Shown: one piece after another, positions 1-5,992 of the stretch | How positions within the stretch are numbered: the first letter of the stretch is position 1 | Layout of the letters: the number at the start of each line of letters is the position of its first letter | Assembly (NCBI GenBank): GCA_028599035.1 | Contig: JAQRMT010000017.1 | Coordinates: 1 to 18,335 of the forward strand | Direction: 5' to 3' | DNA from: Gammaproteobacteria bacterium | GTDB taxonomy: Bacteria; Pseudomonadota; Gammaproteobacteria; PS1; Pseudothioglobaceae | DNA length: 18,335 nt | The notes under the pieces: model-generated | Databases searched by the model: none | Told to the model about the DNA's origin: nothing | Seen by the model: only the letters and a program-made list of their open reading frames with translations | Translations under genes and position numbers: made by a program

Positions 1-43
1 GACGCCGCAGGCGGATAACGAGTTAATCTATTATTGCCACGCC

Positions 44-76
44 GTTAGATGCGACCGCCCTGCGGTCGCATCTAAC
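44..76. repeat. Perfect 15-bp inverted repeat with attC-like ends
   Basis: Arms at 44-58 and 62-76 are perfect reverse complements around a 3-base loop (59-61). The left arm starts GTTAGAT and the right arm ends ATCTAAC. These match the integron core-site consensuses GTTRRRY and RYYYAAC, but in the order opposite to one complete attC. No T-run follows, so this is not a standard terminator. It could be the join of two attC halves, or a dispersed palindromic repeat unrelated to integrons. The hairpin is certain; its meaning is not. Confidence 0.7.
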
Positions 77-171
77 TATTATTATAAGGACATATTTCCT
101 TATATTGCGATATTAAAAATAAACCCTGTAAAAAACAACCAAATTCCATCTATTTTAAGATAAAATCTAGA

Positions 172-203
172 TTTTTACCTAATATTTGATATCTAGGTAA
201 AAA
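172..203. repeat. 10-bp inverted repeat upstream of integrase remnant
   Basis: TTTTTACCTA at 172-181 pairs perfectly with TAGGTAAAAA at 194-203 across a 12-base loop. The same CTAGGT word pairs again with ACCTAG at 215-220, so two alternative hairpins share the segment. The 14-base palindrome AAAATCTAGATTTT (162-175) overlaps the left edge. AT-richness makes chance repeats more likely. It could be a recombinase-binding or promoter-region structure of the former integrase gene. Confidence 0.4.
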
Positions 204-242
204 AAGTTAATATAACCTAGTTAATTTTTAATATTGATAAAT

Positions 243-416
243 ATGATAACAGATAAAAAACCTATTATTCAGCAAATGCGCGAAATAATGCAACGCATGC
301 ATTACGCTTATAAAACTGAGAATAGTGATTGGGTGAAGCGGTTTATTAAGTTTTCTCAGATGCGTAGTAAGGATGAATTGCTGGAAGGTGCTGAGGGTAA
401 AGTGGGGGTGTTTTGA
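243..416 (+). pseudogene. Integron-type tyrosine integrase, N-terminal fragment
   Basis: The 57-residue reading frame (ATG at 243; TTG at 234 is an alternative) resembles the SAM-like core-binding domain of integron-type tyrosine recombinases. The matching stretch is MREIMQRMHYAYKTE, followed by DWVKRFIKF. Relatives usually have about two more residues between TE and DWVKRF, so an in-frame deletion is likely. The frame stops after VGVF, where family members continue into the rest of the core-binding domain and the catalytic domain with the Arg/His/Arg/Tyr residues. All of that is missing, so no active enzyme can be made. The break coincides with the palindrome at 417-441. The family call rests on the pattern of this short stretch and is moderately sure. 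Confidence 0.6.
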
Positions 417-441
417 CATTCCCATGCTATGCGTGGGAATG
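417..441. repeat. REP-like palindrome at the breakpoint of two gene fragments
   Basis: CATTCCCA (417-424) pairs with TGGGAATG (434-441), and two further G-C pairs close a 3-base loop inside. It begins one base after the stop codon of the integrase fragment and lies five bases from the end of the BRO-like fragment. From memory, motifs of this kind (cattccca...tgggaatg) recur as dispersed palindromes in gammaproteobacteria. That it is repeated elsewhere in this genome is inference. Confidence 0.6.
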
Positions 442-446
442 CATAC

Positions 447-1022
447 TCACCCAAAGAAATCACTCCATTCAGAGTGAATAATGTTAGTAAGTGTTGCAAA
501 TTCTAAGCCTGTTTTAACTTCATTTTCTTGCCAATAATCCGTAAGTTTATTACGGGTTTCTTGCCCACTCATTCTCTTTTCAATCCATTTTTTACTTCTG
601 CCTGCTTTTTGCCAATTTTCTCTAGCGCGATTAAGTGATTGTTCAGGGTCAGTGATTTCTTGGATTCTCTCGTTGCCTACTTTTGCAAGCCAAAGTTTAA
701 TTGGTTCGGCTTTTTTACTGGGGATGGATTGGATAATTCTAAAAAGGGTTTGGGTGTCTGCTACATCAGTCAAGCGCATTTTCCCATCTTGAGCCGTCAT
801 TTTCAACTGGTCACAATTTGTGACCAGTTGTGAGTTTTCTTTATTTAAACGACTTTTTAGCGTTGTCCAATATGATTTTGCTTTTTTATAATCGTGCTGC
901 TCGGTTAAAACTGCGACAATATCAATCACTGAGAAAAACCATTTTTCTTGTTCTTTATCAAAATGACGGCGGATTTTAAAATCTTCAAACAGTTGCAGTG
1001 CTCTTGTGATTTTTTCAGCTAT
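447..1022 (-). pseudogene. BRO-N / DinD-like protein fragment, both ends missing
   Basis: Reading leftwards, the frame carries a BRO-family N-terminal domain like that of phage antirepressors and DNA-damage-inducible protein D. The family-like stretches are FEDFKIRRHFDKEQEKWFFS, VIDIVAVLTE, FRIIQSIPSKKAEPIKLWLA, KVGNERIQEI and EKRMSGQETRNKLTDYW. The first in-frame start is GTG at 929, but clear homology continues upstream to about position 1018 with no ATG, and the open frame runs on into the end of lpdA. The 5' end, including the start, is therefore lost. The 3' end stops at WSDFFG, where DinD-like relatives carry a longer C-terminal region. If GTG 929 were used, a 160-residue protein lacking the first beta strands could be made, but function is doubtful. 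Probably phage- or plasmid-derived. Confidence 0.65.
804..830. repeat. Perfect 12-bp inverted repeat inside the BRO-like fragment
   Basis: CAACTGGTCACA (804-815) and TGTGACCAGTTG (819-830) are exact reverse complements around a 3-base loop (816-818). The segment encodes QLVTNCDQL in the BRO-like frame, so part of the symmetry may come from the similar dipeptides QL-V and DQL. It also resembles a dyad operator. I have no evidence for a bound regulator. Confidence 0.6.
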
Positions 1023-1024
1023 TA

Positions 1025-2428
1025 TTATCTTTTCTTCGGTGGTAGCAAATCCGTAATCGTACCCTCTGCCATTTCAACGGCGAAAGCAGTGGTTTCGCTC
1101 AGCGTTGGGTGGGCGTGAATGGTGAGTGCAATATCACTCATATCGCAGCCCATTTCAATGGCAAGGGTTGGCTCGGCGATAAGTTCGCCGGCGTTAGTGC
1201 CACAGATGCCCATGCCGAGGATGCGGTGGGTTTTTTTGTCAAATAAGGCTTTTGATACGCCTTCACTTCTGCCGATGCTGAGGCTTCTGCCTGAGGCTGC
1301 CCAAGGAAATACGCCTTTTTCGTAATCAGTGCCTTCGGCTTTAAGTTGTTTTTCGGTTTTGCCTGTCCAGGCGATTTCTGGGTCGGTGTAGGCGACAGAT
1401 GGGATGGTGAGCGCATCAAAGCCTGATTTGTGTCCGCAGATGACTTCAGCGGCAACTTTTGCCTCATGCACTGCCTTGTGGGCGAGCATCGGTTGGCCGA
1501 CAATATCGCCGATGGCGTAGATGTTTTGGACATTGGTTTTCATTTGTTTGTCAACGGGGATAAAGCCCCAATCGTTGATTTCAATGCCTGCTTTTTCGCC
1601 ATCAATGAGTTTGCCATTAGGGGTGCGACCAACGGCGACTAGCACTTTATCAAAGGTATCAAATTCTGGGGCGTTTTTGCCTTCAAAACCGACTTTAATA
1701 CCATTATCTTGTGCCGTCATACTGCTTACTTTAGTGTTTAAAAAGATATTGGCATATTGTTTTTTAATGCGTCTAAATAATGGATTAACGATGTCTTTAT
1801 CGGCACTGGCAATGAGCTGGTCTGACAGCTCAACCACGGTTATTTCGCTACCAAGTGCGTCATATACCGTTGCCATTTCTAGTCCGATAATGCCGCCGCC
1901 GATCACCAATAAGCGTTTTGGTATATTTTGCATTTCCAGTGCATCGGTGGAGTCCATAACGCGTGGGTCGTCGAAAGGGAAAGCGGGGGCTTTATTCACA
2001 CGAGAGCCAGCGGCAATAATGCAGTGTTCAAACTCGATGATTTCATCACTACCGTCAACGGCAATTTGATTGTTGGAGATAAATTTGGCGTAGCCTGTTA
2101 TGACATTGACTTTTCTGGCTTTGGCAAGTGCTTTAATGCCGCTGGTTAATTTAGTAACAATGTTTTGTTTGTTGCCCCTAACGCTGTCAATATCAACATT
2201 AGGCGTATTAAATGAGACACCAAGGTGTGAGGCTTCTGCTGCTTCGTTGATGATTTGGGCGGTATGGAGCAACGCTTTGGAGGGAATACAACCGACATTT
2301 AGACACACGCCACCTAGGGCATCATAGCGTTCAATTAGGGTAACTTGTTTGCCTAAATCTGCTGCACGAAAGGCGGCAGTATAGCCACCAGGGCCTGAAC
2401 CAATAACGACCACTTGTGTTTTAATCAT
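1025..2428 (-). CDS. lpdA: Dihydrolipoyl dehydrogenase (E3)
   Basis: A 467-residue flavoprotein, close to the usual 470-475, that reoxidises dihydrolipoyl groups of E2 with NAD+. The FAD-binding GSGPGG motif is at residues 10-15. The redox disulfide is in GGVCLNVGCIPSK (Cys42, Cys47). The NAD-binding fingerprint is VIGGGIIGLE near residue 180, and a second FAD contact is NIYAIGDI. The C-terminal HPTLSE holds the catalytic His440-Glu445 pair. The ATG at 2428 overlaps the aceF stop by 8 bases, so the two are co-transcribed and probably translationally coupled. The enzyme may also serve other 2-oxoacid dehydrogenases or glycine cleavage. The gene is intact; the BRO-like remnant begins immediately after its stop, with no terminator visible between them. 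Confidence 0.97.
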   Translation of the reverse strand: MIKTQVVVIGSGPGGYTAAFRAADLGKQVTLIERYDALGGVCLNVGCIPSKALLHTAQIINEAAEASHLGVSFNTPNVDIDSVRGNKQNIVTKLTSGIKALAKARKVNVITGYAKFISNNQIAVDGSDEIIEFEHCIIAAGSRVNKAPAFPFDDPRVMDSTDALEMQNIPKRLLVIGGGIIGLEMATVYDALGSEITVVELSDQLIASADKDIVNPLFRRIKKQYANIFLNTKVSSMTAQDNGIKVGFEGKNAPEFDTFDKVLVAVGRTPNGKLIDGEKAGIEINDWGFIPVDKQMKTNVQNIYAIGDIVGQPMLAHKAVHEAKVAAEVICGHKSGFDALTIPSVAYTDPEIAWTGKTEKQLKAEGTDYEKGVFPWAASGRSLSIGRSEGVSKALFDKKTHRILGMGICGTNAGELIAEPTLAIEMGCDMSDIALTIHAHPTLSETTAFAVEMAEGTITDLLPPKKR

Positions 2429-3929
2429 AATTTGCCTCGCTTAGAATGGTGTTAAGTTCTGCCATAAAGCGCCCGCCTTGTGCGCCGTCAATCACTCGAT
2501 GGTCATAAGACAATGCGAGGGGAAGTGTTAGTTTCGGGGTGAATTTTTGACCATCCCAAACAGGCTTGGTGTGTGAACGAGATACGCCAAGAATAGCGAC
2601 TTCGGGGGCGTTGACAATAGGGGTGAACTGTGTGCCACCAATGCCACCAAGGCTAGAGATGGTAAAGCCTGCGCCTTGCATATCGCTGGGCTTGAGTTTG
2701 CCGTCGCGCGCTTTGGCGGAGGTTTGTGCTAATTCTGTTGCTAGTTCGACTAATGATTTTTGTTCAACATCACGAATAACTGGCACTACCAAGCCGTTCG
2801 GCGTGTCCATGGCAATGCCTAGATTGAAGTATTTTTTAATGATTAGGTTTTCGCCAGATTCATCAAGTGAGGCGTTAAAACGAGGATGATTTTTTAAGGC
2901 TTGAATCACACCTTTCATGATAAACACCAGTGGTGTGAGTTTGATGCCTTTGGCTTTTTGCGCCTGCCGATAGACTTCCATTTGCTCAATGTTGACTTCG
3001 TCAAACTGTGTCACATGGGGGATATTTAGCCAGCAGGCGGTTAAATGTTTGCCTGATAATTTGTTAATTCTGGACAGTGCCAATATTTCGGTATTGCCAA
3101 ATTTGGAAAAATCAATAACAGGTATTTTGGGCAAAGTGCCACCCACTGTGCCTGAAGTGATGATTTGTTTTACATAGCCTTTAAGATCGGCATCTAATAT
3201 TCTACCTTTTTGCCCTGTGCCAGATACATTGGACAAATCAACGCCTAATTCTCTGGCTAATTTACGAATAGAGGGTGAGGCGTGAGAGTCGCCTTTTGGA
3301 GTTACTGAAATGGCCTGATTGAGTGTGGGTGGTTTTGGTGTGGCTTTGGCGGATGTAGGTGTTGCTGGGGGGCTTTTTATTTGCACTGTGGCAGGAGGTG
3401 TGGGTGTTTCTTCTGCGTTGGTGCTTTCGATGTTGAGGATTAAATCACCTAATTTGATTTTATCGCCTAGTGCGACCTTGATATCAATAACCTTACCTGC
3501 AATTGGTGTGGGGATTTCCATTGAGGCTTTGTCACTTTCTAGGGTGATGATGCTGTCATCTGTTGATAATTTATCACCTGGATTGACGAGGATTTCAATC
3601 ACCTCAACCTCATCAAAGTCGCCAATATCCGGCACTACCACAGGCACGACTTGTGGCTCAGTATTGGTTATTTTTACTGGGCTATCGTCTTCGCTCTTAA
3701 TGGATAAAATAATGTCACCTTGCTTAATTTTGTCACCTAGTGCTATATTTATTGCGCTGATGATACCTGCAAAAGGAGTGGGGATTTCCATTGAGGCTTT
3801 GTCGCTTTCAAGGGTGACAATGCTGTCGTCGGCGTTTACTGTATCGCCAACCGAAACTAAAATCTCAATAACTTCAACTTCATCAAAATCACCAATATCA
3901 GGCAAGGGGATGTTCTTAATTTCAGACAT
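2421..3929 (-). CDS. aceF: Dihydrolipoamide acetyltransferase, E2 of pyruvate dehydrogenase
   Basis: A 502-residue E2 core protein. Domain order is lipoyl 1 (about 7-79, lipoylated Lys44 in ESDKASMEIP), lipoyl 2 (about 97-169, Lys134), a Pro/Ala/Thr linker, the E3/E1-binding domain (PSIRKLARELGVDLSNVSGT), and the catalytic domain ending with YDHRVIDG (His477, Asp481). It transfers acetyl from lipoamide to CoA. AceF-type features such as NIPHVTQFDE favour pyruvate over 2-oxoglutarate. I chose the ATG at 3929 rather than the TTG two codons upstream. aceE is not in the usual upstream place; the next gene is the divergent yadG. E1 must be encoded elsewhere, or the original cluster was split. Confidence 0.95.
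   Translation of the reverse strand: MSEIKNIPLPDIGDFDEVEVIEILVSVGDTVNADDSIVTLESDKASMEIPTPFAGIISAINIALGDKIKQGDIILSIKSEDDSPVKITNTEPQVVPVVVPDIGDFDEVEVIEILVNPGDKLSTDDSIITLESDKASMEIPTPIAGKVIDIKVALGDKIKLGDLILNIESTNAEETPTPPATVQIKSPPATPTSAKATPKPPTLNQAISVTPKGDSHASPSIRKLARELGVDLSNVSGTGQKGRILDADLKGYVKQIITSGTVGGTLPKIPVIDFSKFGNTEILALSRINKLSGKHLTACWLNIPHVTQFDEVNIEQMEVYRQAQKAKGIKLTPLVFIMKGVIQALKNHPRFNASLDESGENLIIKKYFNLGIAMDTPNGLVVPVIRDVEQKSLVELATELAQTSAKARDGKLKPSDMQGAGFTISSLGGIGGTQFTPIVNAPEVAILGVSRSHTKPVWDGQKFTPKLTLPLALSYDHRVIDGAQGGRFMAELNTILSEANYD
3505..3903 (-). repeat. 270-bp tandem duplication encoding two lipoyl domains
   Basis: DNA at 3505-3560 recurs almost unchanged at 3775-3830, exactly 270 bases on. 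A further matching block, around 3595-3632, recurs at 3865-3902. The unit is 90 codons, one lipoyl domain plus linker. Identity is highest around the lipoyl-lysine codons, which suggests recent duplication or gene conversion. E2 proteins with one to three lipoyl domains are normal. Confidence 0.8.
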
Positions 3930-3959
3930 GGGCAAACTATTACAATTTTAAAGTGGGTA

Positions 3960-3968
3960 ATTATCGCA
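3960..3968 (-). promoter_or_regulatory. Candidate extended -10 promoter for aceF-lpdA
   Basis: On the minus strand TGC-GATAAT (3968 to 3960) matches the extended -10 form TGn-TATAAT at five of six positions. It would start transcription near 3953, about 24 bases before the aceF ATG. No good -35 is visible, which extended -10 promoters can tolerate. It lies in the 72-base divergent gap shared with yadG. Confidence 0.4.
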
Positions 3969-4001
3969 TAAATCTTGAAAATTAACGGATAATGTTCGTC
4001 T

Positions 4002-4916
4002 ATGTCAAATGCGCTCACAATCAAAGCACTCAGCAAAATTTATGCCAATGATTTTCATGCCTTAAAAGGAATTGATTTATCAATAAAAGAGGGGGATTTC
4101 TTTGCGCTATTAGGTAGCAATGGCGCGGGAAAAACTACAATAATTGGCATTGTTTGCGGGCTATTAGAGAAGACCGCAGGCAGTATTAGCGTGTTGGGCT
4201 TGAATCAAGATAATAGTGCTTATGAAGTGAAGCGCTTGATTGGATTAATGCCGCAGGAGTTTAATTTTAATCCATTTGAGCCGATTGAAGAAATCTTAAT
4301 CAATCAGGCGGGTTATCACGGCATTGCTCGCACTCATGCTAAGATATATGCTGAAATTTTATTAAAACGCATGGAGCTTTGGGATAAGCGTCTTGATATG
4401 GCTAAATCGTTATCAGGTGGCATGAAAAGACGCTTGATGCTGGCAAGAGCGCTTATCCACAAGCCTAAAATTCTAATCTTAGATGAACCTAGTGCAGGTG
4501 TTGATGTTGAAATTCGTCGTTCAATGTGGGCATTTTTAAGGGAGTTAAATAAAGAGGGAGTGACTATTATTCTCACCACGCATTATTTAGAAGAGGCAGA
4601 GTCTTTATGTCGTAATATTGCCATTGTAGACAACGGAAAAGTGATAGAACAGACCAGTATGAAGCGATTGCTTTCTAAGGTTTCGCAACAAACTTTGATT
4701 TTAGAAAGTGGTGAAAAATTACCTCAAATTCCTGTTAAATTAGATTTTTCAGTCACGCAACTGGATGATTATTCGCTAGAAGTGGTGCTAGAATCGACCA
4801 CAAGTATTACCCAAGCATTGCAAATTCTTGGCGAACATGGTATTAATATTGACCATGTTAGAAGCGCACAAAATCGCCTAGAAACTTTATTTTTAAACCT
4901 AACTTCAGGTAAATAA
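4002..4916 (+). CDS. yadG: ABC-2 type exporter ATPase, YadG-like
   Basis: A 304-residue ATP-binding subunit; E. coli YadG is about 308. Walker A is GSNGAGKT (38-45), followed by the Q-loop region LMPQEFNFNPFE, the signature LSGGMKRRL, Walker B ILILDEPSAGVD and the H-loop TTHYLEEAE. The stretches NQAGYHGI, RRSMWAFL and RLETLFLNLT match YadG specifically. It should energise the membrane partner encoded two bases downstream. The exported substrate of the YadGH family is not established. A weak GATAAT lies at 3988-3993, but I see no convincing -35 or Shine-Dalgarno. Confidence 0.93.
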   Translation: MSNALTIKALSKIYANDFHALKGIDLSIKEGDFFALLGSNGAGKTTIIGIVCGLLEKTAGSISVLGLNQDNSAYEVKRLIGLMPQEFNFNPFEPIEEILINQAGYHGIARTHAKIYAEILLKRMELWDKRLDMAKSLSGGMKRRLMLARALIHKPKILILDEPSAGVDVEIRRSMWAFLRELNKEGVTIILTTHYLEEAESLCRNIAIVDNGKVIEQTSMKRLLSKVSQQTLILESGEKLPQIPVKLDFSVTQLDDYSLEVVLESTTSITQALQILGEHGINIDHVRSAQNRLETLFLNLTSGK

Positions 4917-4918
4917 TT

Positions 4919-5677
4919 ATGTGGATTCAGTATAAAACCATTGTTATTAAAGAAATCTTACGATTTTCTAGAATTTGGGTGCAAACTCTTTTTCCACCGA
5001 TTATTACCACTTCTCTTTATCTGCTCATCTTTGGTGGCTTGATGGGCGAGCGTATTGGTAATATGCAGGGTGTAGATTATTTGCATTTTATTATTCCTGG
5101 CATTATATTAATGACAGTAATTCAGAATTCTTATGCCAATACGGTTGCCTCGTTTTTCCTAGCAAAGTTTAATCACAGTATTGAGGAACTACTGGTTTCC
5201 CCTGTTTCTTATTGGGTGATTTTATTGGGTTATATTTCTGGTGGCGTGGCTCGGGGCTTAACAGTGGGTCTGGGGGTATTTATTGCGGTTTCTTTTTTTG
5301 TAGATTTGCAAATTTACAGTATGTTCATTGTTTTTATCATCTTTTTATTAACCGCTGTATTGTTTTCTCTAGCGGGGTTTATTAATGCAATATTTGCCCA
5401 ATCATTTGATGACATTTCCATTGTTCCTACCTTTATCCTAATGCCAATGATTTATTTAGGCGGCATGTTTTATAGTATTGAAATTCTGCCGATGTTCTGG
5501 CAGAATTTAAGCAAATTTAATCCAATTTACTATATGGTTGATGGCTTTAGAATGGGGTTTTTAGGCAGTTCTACCACTAGCATTGTCGAATCAATAATGG
5601 TTTTATTGACGATGATTATTCTATTGGGCTTACTGGCCTTCTATTTGCTTAAAAGAGGTATCAATATCAAGACTTAA
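4919..5677 (+). CDS. yadH: ABC-2 type exporter permease, YadH-like
   Basis: A 252-residue inner-membrane protein with about six hydrophobic segments, the partner of the YadG-like ATPase two bases upstream. RIWVQTLFPPIIT near the N-terminus, NSYANTVASFF, SIEELLVSPV, GGVARGL, FDDISIVPTFIL and YLGGMFYS match the ABC-2 permease fold and YadH in particular. The C-terminal KFNPIYYMVDGFRMGFLG is the usual last family motif. Two adjacent genes with one nucleotide-binding and one membrane subunit suggest a homodimeric-permease exporter. A strong terminator follows at 5680. Confidence 0.93.
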   Translation: MWIQYKTIVIKEILRFSRIWVQTLFPPIITTSLYLLIFGGLMGERIGNMQGVDYLHFIIPGIILMTVIQNSYANTVASFFLAKFNHSIEELLVSPVSYWVILLGYISGGVARGLTVGLGVFIAVSFFVDLQIYSMFIVFIIFLLTAVLFSLAGFINAIFAQSFDDISIVPTFILMPMIYLGGMFYSIEILPMFWQNLSKFNPIYYMVDGFRMGFLGSSTTSIVESIMVLLTMIILLGLLAFYLLKRGINIKT

Positions 5678-5679
5678 TG

Positions 5680-5722
5680 CTAAAAAGCCTTGCTTGATTC
5701 ATAATCAAGCAAGGCTTTTTAG
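5680..5722. terminator. Bidirectional rho-independent terminator
   Basis: A perfect 20-bp stem (5680-5699 with 5703-5722) closes a CAT loop. The stem has an A-run on its left side and a T-run on its right, so each transcription direction ends in U's. It sits between the yadH stop (plus) and the end of the lysine-rich gene (minus), where a two-way terminator is expected. Confidence 0.93.
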
Positions 5723-5740
5723 GACGCTATTTAAGAATAA

Positions 5741-5992
5741 TTATTTTAGATTTTTCTTCTTCTTTGCTTTTTTTATTCTCTTTTTGGAAAAAAGCTTGAT
5801 TTTTTTATCGTTGGTTTTCTTATTCTTCTTAATTTTCTTGGTTAATTCTTTGTGCTGTAACTTAAGCGCCTTTTTCAGTTTTTCTATTTTTTTAACCGCT
5901 TTTTGTGCTTTTTTAGTTGCAATTAATGCTTCAATTTCTGCTTTTTTAGCAATGCGTATAGCAGTTTTTAGTTGTTTTTTGATGTTTGACAT
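5741..5992 (-). CDS. Small lysine-rich basic protein coupled to PPK2
   Basis: Of its 83 residues, 33 are lysine (40%), with only two arginines and four glutamates. Residues 1-50 alternate Lys, Ala, Ile and Leu in a pattern that suggests a charged alpha helix or coiled coil (KKAEIEALIATKKAQKAVKK). The last 35 residues are a poly-basic tail. There is no signal peptide or membrane segment. Its ATG shares one base with the ppk2 stop (TAATG), so translation is almost certainly coupled. I do not recognise a named family. It might bind polyphosphate made or used by PPK2, or nucleic acid like histone H1-type proteins. Low-complexity coding is a caution, but the frame is open, coupled and ends next to a terminator. 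Confidence 0.75.
   Translation of the reverse strand: MSNIKKQLKTAIRIAKKAEIEALIATKKAQKAVKKIEKLKKALKLQHKELTKKIKKNKKTNDKKIKLFSKKRIKKAKKKKNLK

Larger units (their letters stand above)
1..233. other. AT-rich non-coding left flank with several inverted repeats
   Basis: No convincing gene lies in this stretch. It begins with a GC-rich patch containing the small palindrome CCGCAGGCGG (5-14), then a 33-base perfect hairpin (44-76), then very AT-rich DNA with overlapping short inverted repeats (162-175, 172-203, 193-220). It lies 5' of an integron-integrase remnant, which is where attI and cassettes would sit in an integron. I cannot identify a genuine attI. Confidence 0.55.

Noticed and set aside
228..425. 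Minus-strand 65-codon frame over the integrase remnant
   Set aside because: The plus frame has integrase-like residues in family order; the minus frame shows nothing recognisable and ends in the palindrome.
1521..2069. Open plus-strand frame of 182 codons opposite lpdA
   Set aside because: It lies entirely antisense to a gene with every lipoamide-dehydrogenase motif; its translation is low-complexity with no recognisable domain.
3319..3951. Open plus-strand frame of 210 codons opposite aceF
   Set aside because: It is a shadow of the lipoyl domains; its internal repeats mirror the tandem lipoyl units on the coding strand.
3988..3993. GATAAT as a -10 for yadG
   Set aside because: No -35 at a usable distance, and transcription would start at the ATG itself; left unannotated.
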